Assembly: GCF_016865525.2 (NCBI RefSeq)
Contig: NZ_CP075169.1
Location: 2,356,337 to 2,420,336, forward strand
DNA from: Sodalis ligni
GTDB lineage: Bacteria > Pseudomonadota > Gammaproteobacteria > Enterobacterales > Enterobacteriaceae
Direction: 5' to 3'
DNA: 64,000 nucleotides
Positions 47,093-55,250 of the stretch are shown here, piece by piece. Below the pieces are notes generated by a model. That model worked only from the letters and a program-made list of their open reading frames with translations. It did no database searches and was not told the origin of the DNA. Within the stretch, counting starts at the first letter, position 1. Each line of letters begins with the position of its first letter. The position numbers and the translations under genes were made by a program.

Positions 47093-48199
47093 ATGCATAA
47101 ACATCGGTTGCGGGTCGGTATTATCGGATTACAACCCGGGCAAAGCTGGGCCGCACGGGCCCATATTCCCGCTCTGCGGGCATTGCCGGATCGGTTTGAC
47201 ATCGCGGGCGTGGCCAACAGAAGCCGCTCAAGCGCCGAAGAGGCAGGAAAAGCCTATAATATTAGAGCCTTCGCCAGCGTGGACGAGCTGGTGAATTCCC
47301 CGGATGTGGATATCGTCACGGTGACGGTAAGGGTTCCCAATCATAAAGAGGTGGTCAGAAAAGCGATTGCGGCAGGTAAATCCATTTATTGTGAATGGCC
47401 TCTTGGCCGGGATCTCGGCGAAGCCGAAGCGCTCGCCGCGATGGCGGCGGAACACCGGATTAAAACCGTCATCGGTACCCAGGCGCGGCTGGCGCCCGAA
47501 ATGCTTTACCTGCGCGAGCTTATGGATAAGGAATATCTGGGCGGGATACTTTCGTCTGCTGTTTTAGCCTACGGCAGGGGCTGGGGCGCCACCATCAGCG
47601 ACGAGAAAAGGGAAAGCTATCTACTGGATAAAGCCAACGGCGCCACCATGTTATCCATCCCGGTGGGCCATACGCTGGCGGCGATGCAGGATATCATCGG
47701 CAGTGTCAAAAAGGTTTCATCCAACGTCGGCAACCGGCGCAATTCGGCGCTTTCTTTACAGGATGGGAAATCCATCGCCATGACCGCCCCGGATCAGGTG
47801 CTGGTTAATGGCGTGACCGATAACAATATCCTGTTCTCTCTCCATTATCGCGGCGGGACTGCGCCGGACGGCCATGGCTTGATTTGGGAGCTGAACGGGA
47901 CAAAAGGCGTTATCAGAATTACCGGCCCGTCGGGACATACGCAGATGGTCCCTCTGAAGATTGAATGCTGCCTGTTTGGCGATACCGCCTTCAAACCGGT
48001 GCCGGTGCCGGAAACCTTTTTACAGGGCGGTCCCGCGGATGTGATTCCGGGTAATGTGGCCAGAATGTACAGCAGGCTGGCGTCGGATTTACAGACCGGC
48101 ATGCACACCGCCACCGGTTTTGGTGATGCGGTACGATTGCATCGTTTATTAACAGCTATCGAAAAGTCATCAGAATGCGGAACGCGCATTACAGTCTAA
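47093..48199 (+). CDS. Gfo/Idh/MocA-family oxidoreductase (Gal80-like)
   Basis: A 368-residue NAD(P)-dependent oxidoreductase. The nucleotide fold is VGIIGLQPGQSWAARAHIPA, followed by FDIAGVANRSRSSAE, DVDIVTVTVRVPNHKEVVRKA and YCEWPLGRDLGEAEALAAMA, where EWPLG replaces the more common EKP. This variant, and the SWAARAHIPALRAL start, are typical of the Gal80/D-galactose 1-dehydrogenase-like branch. ATG 47093 follows AAGGGAGGGGG. It is alone between the AT-rich gap and the IS630 element, so its substrate cannot be inferred from neighbours. Confidence 0.82.
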   Translation: MHKHRLRVGIIGLQPGQSWAARAHIPALRALPDRFDIAGVANRSRSSAEEAGKAYNIRAFASVDELVNSPDVDIVTVTVRVPNHKEVVRKAIAAGKSIYCEWPLGRDLGEAEALAAMAAEHRIKTVIGTQARLAPEMLYLRELMDKEYLGGILSSAVLAYGRGWGATISDEKRESYLLDKANGATMLSIPVGHTLAAMQDIIGSVKKVSSNVGNRRNSALSLQDGKSIAMTAPDQVLVNGVTDNNILFSLHYRGGTAPDGHGLIWELNGTKGVIRITGPSGHTQMVPLKIECCLFGDTAFKPVPVPETFLQGGPADVIPGNVARMYSRLASDLQTGMHTATGFGDAVRLHRLLTAIEKSSECGTRITV

Positions 48200-48274
48200 T
48201 AGCCATACGCCCTCCGCCGGGTGAATGGGTATTGCCCCGGCGGAGTCATTCCTGCTGATTGGTTTGCTGTCCCC

Positions 48275-49428
48275 TAAATAACTGCGCCTAATAGTAGATC
48301 ACCGAAGGGAACTCAATCCGGTTTGAGCGATCTGATCAATCGCCAAACATCACAAATCACCAACCGGACTGAGTTATGCCGATCATAGCACCCATACCCA
48401 GAAATGAACGACGCCAGATGCAAAAAATTGTCCAGAAAACGGCAGATAAGAATCATGCCAGACGCCTTATCGCCATGTTGATGTTGCACCGGGGTGAATC
48501 GCTGACTTGCGTTGCTAAAACCCTATGTGCCGCCCGTTCTTCCGTCGGACGCTGGATTAATTGGTTCACGTTATTTGGTATTGAAGGTCTGAAAAGTCTG
48601 CCACCGGGCCGTCAAAAAAAATGGCCTGTCGACGCCATGCTGCGAATGCTCAATTTGCTTGTTCAGCGCTCCCCGCAAGATTTTGGCTATCTGCGCTCAC
48701 GCTGGAGTACCGAGATGTTAACGATTGAAATTAATAAGTTATTTAACTCTACGTTGCATCCTGGCTCACTTCGCCGTTGGTTGCCAGGAGCCGGCATTGT
48801 CTGGCGCAGAGCGGCTCCGACCTTGCATATTCGGGATCCTCACAGGAAGAAAAGCTGGCTGCAATTGATGAGGCATTGGCAAAGAACAGTGCTGAACATC
48901 CCGTGTTTTACGAGGATGAAGTTGATCTCGATCTCAACCCAAAAATCGGCGCGGACTGGCAGAAAAAAGGTCAGCAGAAACGCATCCCTACGCCGGGTAA
49001 AAATGAAAAACATTACCTTGCAGGTGCGCTGCATGCTGGAACGGGCAGAGTGGATTACGTGAGTGGAACACGTAAAAACTCAGGCTTGTTCATCGATATG
49101 CTATGCCAGCTGAGAAGCACGTATCGCAGCGCCAAAACGATCACCCTTATTGTCGATAATTACATCATTCACAAAAGTAAAAAGACATTGAAGTGGTTGA
49201 AGAAGAATCCAAAATTTATTCTTATTTATCAGCCGATTTACTCGCCATGGGTGAACAAAATAGAGCTCTTATGGTTAGCATTACACGAAACGGTGACCCG
49301 CAATCATCACTGTAAAACAATGTGGGAGTTACTAAAAAATGTCAGACAATTTATGAAAACCGCATCACCTTTCCCAGGCAACAAACCTGGACTAACAAAA
49401 GTGGAGCGGTAATAGGCGCAGTTATTTA
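48275..49428 (+). mobile_element. IS630-family insertion sequence in a CTAG target
   Basis: Terminal inverted repeats TAAATAACTGCGCCTA (48275-48290) and TAGGCGCAGTTATTTA (49413-49428) enclose a 1.15-kb element carrying one transposase gene, the size of IS630. The flanks read C-TA at the left and TA-G at the right, so the element entered CTAG and duplicated TA, the known IS630 target choice. Left-end sequence continues AATAGTAGATCACCGAAG. Confidence 0.9.
48376..49412 (+). pseudogene. IS630 transposase, single frameshift
   Basis: Two overlapping frames make a 345-residue DDE transposase close to that of Shigella IS630. The first gives MPIIAPIPRNERRQMQKIVQ, the helix-turn-helix KTLCAARSSVGRWINWF and ends its homology at APTLHIRDPH. 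The second starts at QEEKLAAIDEALAKNSAEHP and carries FYEDEVDLDLNPKIGADW, TLIVDNYIIHKSKK and QPIYSPWVNKIELLWLALHE, which include the catalytic D, D and E. A single base lost in CACAGGAAG near 48842 explains the break; no slippery A-run is present, so programmed frameshifting is unlikely. The copy is probably inactive. Confidence 0.88.
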
Positions 49429-49558
49429 GCGCCTTTTTCATCGTACCCGCACCGATCGGCGGCTTGGCCGGGGCGGTGCCGGCACCGGAGTGCGTTTCTT
49501 TTTCCTTAGGGTAAAATAGCGGTTAAAACTCTTCACGCAATAAACACGCTAATAGGAA
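49429..49558. promoter_or_regulatory. Promoter region of DsbA-fold gene
   Basis: A 130-base gap starting with the second half of the CTAG target of the IS. CACCGATCGGCGGCTTG and GGCGGTGCCGGCACCGGAGTGCG give a GC-rich inverted repeat, perhaps an old terminator. The IS may have separated upstream control from this gene. Confidence 0.35.
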
Positions 49559-50125
49559 ATGACCATGAATAACACAGTAACACTCCATGCTGACCCGCTG
49601 GTCTGGGGACACGGACTGAAGGTTTTCGAAGTTTTCCTTGAGCCTACCTGTCCGTTCTCGGTGAAGGCGTTTAACAAGCTCGATGCTTTGCTGGCGGCAG
49701 TGGGCGAAGACCAGATGACGCTTAAAATCCGCCTTCAATCCCAGCCATGGCATATGTATTCCGGCGTTATCGTTCGTTATATCCTGGCTGCTTCCACGCT
49801 GCCGGCGGGTAAAGCCGATGCCAAAGCGGTACTGAAGGCCGTGGCCTTACACCGGGAAGAGTTCGAGTTCACCGATCATTGCGCCGGCCCCAATATGGAC
49901 GCCACGCCCAATGATATCCTGGCCCGGTTGAAGCGCTACAGCGGCGTGGATGCCTATGCGCCTTTCGCCCGGCCCGAGCTGCAAGCCGAGGTCAAATGGC
50001 ACTGCAAATATGCCCGGCAAAACGGTATCCATGTTTCGCCCACGTTTATGATAAACGGACTTGTGCAGCCGGATATCAGCAGCGGCGATGATATCAGCGA
50101 ATGGGCAAAACGGATCCTGGCGTAG
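49559..50125 (+). CDS. DsbA/thioredoxin-fold protein with CPFS active site
   Basis: A 188-residue cytoplasmic-looking thioredoxin-fold protein without signal peptide. The sheet and active-site start is GLKVFEVFLEPTCPFSVKAF, so the usual CxxC is CPFS with only the first cysteine. The cis-proline loop is HVSPTFMINGLVQPD, followed by a C-terminal helix. Such single-cysteine members are more often linked to glutathione or a hydrolase-like use than to disulfide oxidation. A start at ATG 49565 has better spacing to AGGAA than 49559. It converges on a MarR-type gene. Function not recognised beyond the fold. Confidence 0.75.
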   Translation: MTMNNTVTLHADPLVWGHGLKVFEVFLEPTCPFSVKAFNKLDALLAAVGEDQMTLKIRLQSQPWHMYSGVIVRYILAASTLPAGKADAKAVLKAVALHREEFEFTDHCAGPNMDATPNDILARLKRYSGVDAYAPFARPELQAEVKWHCKYARQNGIHVSPTFMINGLVQPDISSGDDISEWAKRILA

Positions 50126-50135
50126 CGCCAAAGCG

Positions 50136-50561
50136 CTAGGTTGCCTTGGACTCAATGCCTCGCCGCATCTTTGCCATTATTTGAACCAAGGCCTCCCGTT
50201 CTTCGGCGGACAGCGTTTGCAGCAAGCTGTTCGAGACGCGTTCGGCCACCGGCCGGGCTATAGCCAGCATAGCGCGGCCTTCCTGAGTGAGCTGGACGAG
50301 ACGGCGGCGGCTATCGGCGGGATCCGCGCGACGGGCGATGAGCTGCCGTACTTCCATGCGCCCCAGCATTTCCGCCAGGGTCGCCTTGGTGGTGGCGCTC
50401 GCCTGTCCGAGCGTGGCTTGATCGAGTCCGTCCGGCGAGAGGGCCAGCGCCTCCAGCACCGCATATTGCGGTTTGGTGAGATCGGGCATCAGCGAGGTCC
50501 ACCTGGCGGTATGCTCCTGCAGGACGACGCGCATAAGGTGAAATAACGTCTTGTCAAACAT
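50136..50561 (-). CDS. MarR-family transcriptional regulator
   Basis: A 141-residue winged-helix regulator. It has the MarR order: helix MFDKTLFHLMRVVLQEHTAR, LTKPQYAVLEALALSPDGL, recognition helix SATTKATLAEMLGRME and the wing ARRADPADSRRRLVQLTQEG, ending with ALVQIMAKMRR. ATG 50561 is chosen because homology begins there; the ribosome site (AGAGTGG) is weak. It is divergent from the UbiD-type decarboxylase at 50845, a common arrangement for phenolic-acid-responsive repressors. Ligand is probably an aromatic acid, by analogy. Confidence 0.82.
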   Translation of the reverse strand: MFDKTLFHLMRVVLQEHTARWTSLMPDLTKPQYAVLEALALSPDGLDQATLGQASATTKATLAEMLGRMEVRQLIARRADPADSRRRLVQLTQEGRAMLAIARPVAERVSNSLLQTLSAEEREALVQIMAKMRRGIESKAT

Positions 50562-50844
50562 CCACTCTATCCTATCCAGTATGTTTCCGTTTACGCCCGT
50601 GCGGCGGCGGAGGGGTATTATTGCCGCTGCGTGCGGCCGGCACAAGCATATCCCGGGATGACCGCTTGGCCGGCTTGACGTTCGTATGCGAACTAAATAC
50701 ACTGGCCGGGAAGTATCTTTAAGAAAAGTATGCTCGCATATATAGAACGTATACGAACAATAATCTATCTCTTTACTTCGATCGCGCGGCCCTCTTCGTT
50801 ATCTCTGGCGCCGATCGCCTCTTCATAATGAATAGGGATTTAAC
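50562..50844. promoter_or_regulatory. Divergent promoter region, MarR gene / decarboxylase
   Basis: A 283-base gap. ATAGAACGTATACGAACA near 50740 contains the inverted repeat CGTATACG, also resembling TTCGTATGCGAA near 50680, so these may be MarR operators. AGGGA precedes the decarboxylase start. Confidence 0.45.
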
Positions 50845-52272
50845 ATGATATTCGATGACTTGCGCCAATTCCTGAAGGCGCTTGATGAAAACGGCCAACT
50901 GCTGCATGTGAAAGAACAGGTCCAGGCCGAGCCGGACCTGGCGGCGGCGGCCAACGCCGCCGGCCGGATCGGGGATAAGGCGCCGGCGTTGTATTTCGAT
51001 AATATCGAGGGTTTTACCGACGCCAGGGTGGCGCTTAATACCCTGGGTTCGTGGCCTAATCACGCTATTGCCATGGGCATGGATCCCGGCACCTCAACCA
51101 AGGACCAGGTGGCGGAATTCATCCGGCGCTGGGACGAATTCCCCGTGTCCGTGCAGCACCGTGAAAATCCGCCGTGGCAGGAAAATTGCGTCGTAGGCGA
51201 CGATATCAACCTCTTTGAGATATTACCGCTGTTTCGCCTTAATGACGGCGACGGCGGCTTTTATCTGGATAAAGCCGCCGTCGTCTCGCGGGACCCGGCA
51301 GATCCCGGCAATTTCAACAAACAGAACGTCGGCATCTATCGCATTCAGGTCAAGGGCAAGCGCCGCCTCGCCATCCAGCCGGTGCCGGTCCACGATATCG
51401 CTATTCATCTCAAGGCGGCGGAAGAACGGGGCGAGGACCTGCCGGTGGCAATCACGCTGGGTAACGATCCGATTATTACGCTGATGGCGTCGACGCCTTT
51501 GCGCTATGACCAGTCGGAATACGAGATGGCCGGGGCGCTTAGGCAGGCGCCTTATCCAGTAGCGACGGCCCCGCTGACCGGGTTCGACGTGCCGTGGGGC
51601 TCGGAGGTCGTTATCGAGGGCGTGATCGAAGGCCGCAAGCGCGAACTGGAGGGGCCGTTCGGCGAATTCACCGGAAATTATTCGGGCGGACACAGAATGC
51701 CGGTGATAAGGATCGACAGGATTTCTTACCGAACACAGCCGATCTTCGAGTCCCTGTATCTCGGCATGCCCTGGACGGAAGTGGACTACCTGATCGGTCC
51801 GGCGACCTGCGTCCCGATTTACAAGCAGCTCAAGGCTGATTTTCCCGAGGTTCAGGCCGTCAATGCCATGTATACCCACGGCCTGCTGGCGATAATTTCC
51901 ACCAAAAAACGGTATGGCGGATTCGCGAAAGCGGTGGGGCTGCGCGCCATGACGACGCCCCATGGGCTGGGTTATGTGAAAATGGCAATCGTGGTGGATG
52001 AGGACGTGGATCCGTTCAACCTGCCGCAGGTCATGTGGGCCCTGTCCACCAAGGTGAATCCCGCCGGGGACCTGGTACAGCTGCCCAATATGTCGGTCGT
52101 CGCGCTGGACCCCGGATCATCGCCCTCCGGCGTGACCGATAAGCTGGTTATTGATGCGACCACCCCGGTCGCTCCGGACACGCGGGGCAATTACGGATTG
52201 CCGGTACGCGATCTGCCCGAGACCGCTCAATGGATCGGCCGGCTGAATGCGCTGATCGCTAAAAACCATTGA
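50845..52272 (+). CDS. UbiD-family hydroxyarylic acid decarboxylase, subunit C
   Basis: A 475-residue prenylated-FMN-dependent decarboxylase of the BsdC/VdcC/KpdC group. It shows DDLRQFLKALDENGQLLHVK at the start, IYRIQVKGKRRLAIQPVPVHD (the Mn and prFMN phosphate region), EGPFGEFTGNYSGGHRMPVI with the catalytic E-x-R-type acid cluster, and HGLGYVKMAIVVDEDVDPFN. It removes CO2 from 4-hydroxybenzoate, vanillate or related acids to give phenols. Subunit D follows 22 bases later. The third gene of such operons, the flavin prenyltransferase B (UbiX-like), is missing here, so cofactor must come from another UbiX copy. Confidence 0.9.
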   Translation: MIFDDLRQFLKALDENGQLLHVKEQVQAEPDLAAAANAAGRIGDKAPALYFDNIEGFTDARVALNTLGSWPNHAIAMGMDPGTSTKDQVAEFIRRWDEFPVSVQHRENPPWQENCVVGDDINLFEILPLFRLNDGDGGFYLDKAAVVSRDPADPGNFNKQNVGIYRIQVKGKRRLAIQPVPVHDIAIHLKAAEERGEDLPVAITLGNDPIITLMASTPLRYDQSEYEMAGALRQAPYPVATAPLTGFDVPWGSEVVIEGVIEGRKRELEGPFGEFTGNYSGGHRMPVIRIDRISYRTQPIFESLYLGMPWTEVDYLIGPATCVPIYKQLKADFPEVQAVNAMYTHGLLAIISTKKRYGGFAKAVGLRAMTTPHGLGYVKMAIVVDEDVDPFNLPQVMWALSTKVNPAGDLVQLPNMSVVALDPGSSPSGVTDKLVIDATTPVAPDTRGNYGLPVRDLPETAQWIGRLNALIAKNH

Positions 52273-52293
52273 ACCGATACAGATAAGGAAAAC

Positions 52294-52530
52294 ATGATGA
52301 TTTGTCCTCGTTGCAGGCATCCTAAGACGGGCGTGTTGTTTGAAAGCCCGGTCCAGGGGGTATGGACCGTGTTTCAGTGCGAGAGCTGTTTGTACACCTG
52401 GCGCACGACCGAGCCGCCGCGCCGGTCTGATCCTGAGTATTATCCGCCGGCGTTTCGCTTAAACCCCGATAGCCTTGAACACGCCGAGGCGATACCGCCG
52501 GTTCCGGATCTGGCGGCCGGGAACCGGTAG
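52294..52530 (+). CDS. Hydroxyarylic acid decarboxylase, subunit D (zinc-ribbon-like)
   Basis: A 78-residue protein with two CxxC pairs, ICPRCRHPKTGVLFESPVQG and FQCESCLYTWRTTEP, and the ending RSDPEYYPPAF, matching the 75-80-residue D subunits (BsdD/VdcD/EcdD). ATG 52294 follows AAGGAAAA. It is directly behind subunit C and probably stabilises or activates it. Converges on the DHA2 efflux pump gene. Confidence 0.9.
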   Translation: MMICPRCRHPKTGVLFESPVQGVWTVFQCESCLYTWRTTEPPRRSDPEYYPPAFRLNPDSLEHAEAIPPVPDLAAGNR

Positions 52531-52541
52531 GAAACGCGGCG

Positions 52542-54113
52542 CTATTTTTCAGTTGCCTTCGCCGAGGCCGGATACCAAAGCGTCACCAGAATAACGGCAA
52601 CGGCCATCACCAGCATCACCAGCAAAAGGGATTGCGCCGTCGCCGCGACGAATGCCTGCCGCACCGCGGGAATTTGGCTGCTCAATCCGGGTGTTGACCG
52701 GGCGTAGGCTAACGCCGCGCCAATGGATTGTGTTGTCGCACCGGGCGCCTGCGCCAGGGCGGGGGGCAGACGTGAAGGGAAGGTTGTCGCCAGCAGGCTG
52801 CCGAAAAGGGCAATGCCCAACGCGCCGCCGATTTCACGCGTGAAGCTGTTGATGCCGGCACCGACGCCGGCTTGGCGCGGCGGTAGCGAGCCGATGATAG
52901 CACTTGAAAGAAGAGGATTGGATAAACCGGATCCCATGCCGACGACGCCGATGCTCAGTGCGAAAAACCAGTAGGGCGAGTCGGTCCCGCAGTGGCGAAG
53001 CAGGCCCAGCCCGGCAACGAGCGCGACCAGTCCGGCCGCCACCACCGGCCGTGGGCCGATACGCTGGGCAAGCCTGATGCTGCGCGGCGACACCCAGAAC
53101 ACGACCGCCACCAGGGGCAGGATGGCAAGGCCGGCCAGCGCCGGCGGGTAGCCCTTGATGCTCATCAGATATTGGCCGTTGAGATAGAACATCGAATACA
53201 TGCCGATAAAGGAAACCGCCATGCCCAGCATGCCGGCGCACAGGCCGCGGGCGCGGAAGATGCCAGGATCCAGCAGGGGATGCTTTCGCTTCGCCTCCAT
53301 CCAGACAAAGATAGCCAGGAACAGCCCTGACAAGCAAAAGGCGCCGATAACCATTGCTGAAAGCCAGCCAAGCTCCTGGCCTTCAATCAGGCCCGTCAAC
53401 AGGGAGAAGATACCCAGCATGAGGATGGCCGCGCCCATAAGGTCCAAGGGATGTTCATGACCGGCCAGCCTCGGGGCCAGCCATGCCGTAAGGACCAGAC
53501 CGGCCAACGCCAGCGGTACCGCTACCGTGAAAATGGCTTGCCATTGTGCGAACTGCAGCACCAATCCGCCGAGGATATTCCCCAGCGCGCCGCCCAAGCC
53601 GGTCATGGCGGTCCACATGGCGATGGCATGGGATTTTTGGTGCGGCGGATAGACCTGGACCAGAAGCGCGAGGCTGTTAGGCAGAATCAATGCCGCGCCC
53701 GCGCCGGCCGCCGCCCGGCCAACCAGCAGCGCCGGCACGCCGGCGGCCGCGGCCGACAGCAGGGAGCCGAACGCCAATAAGGCCAGGCCCGCCAGCATGG
53801 TCTGCTTGCGGCCATACCGGTCGCCAATGGCGCCGGCGGGGATGAGCAGACAGCCGAAGACCACCAGGTAGGTATCGACGATCCACAGGACCGCCGTGGC
53901 GGAAGGATGGAGCGGGCTGGTGGCGATGCGTCCGATGGCCAGGTTGAGGCTGGCGCCGAGGCCGAAAACCAGGGCGGCGCACCCGACCATGACCGCAAGG
54001 AAAGCCTTGCGCCGGGCGACGGGTTCCGGCGAGGCGGGCGGCGCATCCGCCTCCGTGATGTCGGGCGTCGATGGGTTGCGCATCACGGACGCCCCTCGAT
54101 TAGTTGTATGCAT
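52542..54113 (-). CDS. DHA2-family (EmrB/QacA-type) multidrug efflux transporter
   Basis: A 523-residue MFS protein with 14 predicted membrane segments. Motif A is GAIGDRYGRKQTMLAGLALL, motif B-like ALLVGRAAAGAGAALILPNS, and motif C GLGGALGNILGGLVL, with TREIGGALGIALFGSLLATT near the C-terminus. GGAGATC lies five bases before the ATG. The first 37 residues are a polar, cytoplasmic tail. Repeated ATGCA boxes lie between its start and the adjacent LysR gene. The LysR regulator, about 90 bases upstream on the same strand, probably controls it. A phenolic or other aromatic drug is a plausible substrate. Confidence 0.88.
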   Translation of the reverse strand: MHTTNRGASVMRNPSTPDITEADAPPASPEPVARRKAFLAVMVGCAALVFGLGASLNLAIGRIATSPLHPSATAVLWIVDTYLVVFGCLLIPAGAIGDRYGRKQTMLAGLALLAFGSLLSAAAAGVPALLVGRAAAGAGAALILPNSLALLVQVYPPHQKSHAIAMWTAMTGLGGALGNILGGLVLQFAQWQAIFTVAVPLALAGLVLTAWLAPRLAGHEHPLDLMGAAILMLGIFSLLTGLIEGQELGWLSAMVIGAFCLSGLFLAIFVWMEAKRKHPLLDPGIFRARGLCAGMLGMAVSFIGMYSMFYLNGQYLMSIKGYPPALAGLAILPLVAVVFWVSPRSIRLAQRIGPRPVVAAGLVALVAGLGLLRHCGTDSPYWFFALSIGVVGMGSGLSNPLLSSAIIGSLPPRQAGVGAGINSFTREIGGALGIALFGSLLATTFPSRLPPALAQAPGATTQSIGAALAYARSTPGLSSQIPAVRQAFVAATAQSLLLVMLVMAVAVILVTLWYPASAKATEK

Positions 54114-54152
54114 GATGATCTCCTTTTGGGGGATATCATCTTCTTCCTGATA

Positions 54153-54202
54153 GATGCAATCCAGTGCATATCACGAAGAGTATTAATGCATCATATGCAT
54201 TT
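54153..54202 (-). promoter_or_regulatory. Paired ATGCA operators before efflux pump
   Basis: ATGCA-TCAT-ATGCAT (from 54186) and the looser ATGCA-ATCCA-GTGCAT (from 54154) lie 40-90 bases upstream of the pump start, the first overlapping the LysR stop. The same pattern occurs twice at 55136-55181, upstream of the LysR gene itself. Confidence 0.6.
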
Positions 54203-55115
54203 ATAAGTCCGGGCAAGCGCTTCGCACGCGGGCCCGGAGCCAGCGATGGGCGGCATCTTTCTCGTAGCGCGGGTGCCAGGCGATGGAGATCGGCGGCGGC
54301 GCATCGATCTTCACCGGCAGGTCGAAGGCATGGAAATCCCGGCGATACCAGCCCGAGGAGCGGGCCGGCACCAGTACAATATGATCTGACTTGGCAACGA
54401 TGGCGAGCCCGTCGGCAAAGTTCGCCACGGCGACGGAGATGGTTCTGCGCAGGCCCTGCAACGCCAGGGCCGCATCCACCGGGCCCTCGAAGCGGCCGCG
54501 TCGCGAAATGGACACATGGGGGTAGGCGATAAAGGCTTCAACGGTAACCGCCTGCCGCGCCAGCGGATGATTGGGGCGCACCACGCCGACAAAACGATCG
54601 CGAAAGAGCGTTTGTAAACGGATTTCCGGTCCCATGGCGGCGTCAATAACCCCGATGTCAAGGTCTATGCTCCCATCCCGCAGCGAGTCGACATCCTCGT
54701 TGCCTTCGGCCACGAAACGCAGCCGGGCTTTCGGCGCCTGTTCAATCATGGCCTGAGCGATGGCGGCGCCGAAGGTGCCGACAAAACCGTCGCTGGCCCG
54801 CAGGGTGAAGGTGCGATCGATCTGCGCCGGAACGAGCTCGCCATCGCCGCGCACCAGGTTTTCCGCGTCCTGGATAAGCTGTCGCAACTGTCTGCGGAGG
54901 GCTTCGGCGCGCGGCGTCGGCACCAAGCCTCGACCCGCGCGGACCAGCACCGGATCGTCCAGCAGATGGCGGATACGGGCAAGCTGCCGGCTCATGGCCG
55001 GGGGGCTGAGATTGATTCGGTTCGCCGCGCCGGCAACGCTGCCTTCGGACAGCAGGGCATCCAGGGCGACCAGCAGATTAAGGTCGAGGGCCGGACTGGG
55101 GGAGGGGGATGTCAT
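54201..55115 (-). CDS. LysR-family transcriptional regulator
   Basis: A 304-residue LysR regulator. The N-terminal helix-turn-helix reads LDLNLLVALDALLSEGSVAGA and AANRINLSPPAMSRQLARIR, and the effector domain continues with TPRAEALRRQLRQLIQDAEN, then IDLDIGVIDAAMGPEIRLQT and HPLARQAVTVEAFIAYPHVS. The NodD/NahR-like SPPAMSRQLARIR recognition helix is clear. No strong ribosome site is seen. It sits between the efflux pump and a methyltransferase and both sides carry the same ATGCA boxes, so it probably regulates the pump, the methyltransferase and itself. Confidence 0.88.
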   Translation of the reverse strand: MTSPSPSPALDLNLLVALDALLSEGSVAGAANRINLSPPAMSRQLARIRHLLDDPVLVRAGRGLVPTPRAEALRRQLRQLIQDAENLVRGDGELVPAQIDRTFTLRASDGFVGTFGAAIAQAMIEQAPKARLRFVAEGNEDVDSLRDGSIDLDIGVIDAAMGPEIRLQTLFRDRFVGVVRPNHPLARQAVTVEAFIAYPHVSISRRGRFEGPVDAALALQGLRRTISVAVANFADGLAIVAKSDHIVLVPARSSGWYRRDFHAFDLPVKIDAPPPISIAWHPRYEKDAAHRWLRARVRSACPDL

Positions 55116-55134
55116 GGGTTGCGTCTCGATATGG

Positions 55135-55183
55135 AATGCAGGTTATGCATTTATATAATAATAAAGATGCACTGTATGCAACC
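55135..55183. promoter_or_regulatory. Paired ATGCA operators at LysR/methyltransferase promoter
   Basis: ATGCA-GGTT-ATGCAT (from 55136) and ATGCA-CTGT-ATGCAA (from 55167) lie between divergent LysR and O-methyltransferase genes, 31 bases apart, i.e. about three helical turns. They match the boxes upstream of the efflux pump and are likely sites of the LysR protein. Confidence 0.65.
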
Positions 55184-55250
55184 ATGGTTAGCGGATATCT
55201 TTTTGCCACGACGCGTCGTACCGGCATATCACAACGCTAAAGGCATCCAA

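Noticed and set aside
48777..48860. Programmed frameshifting in the IS630 transposase
   Set aside because: No slippery A or T run or stem is seen at the join; one lost base in CACAGGAAG explains it, and the IS630 relative I recall is a single frame.
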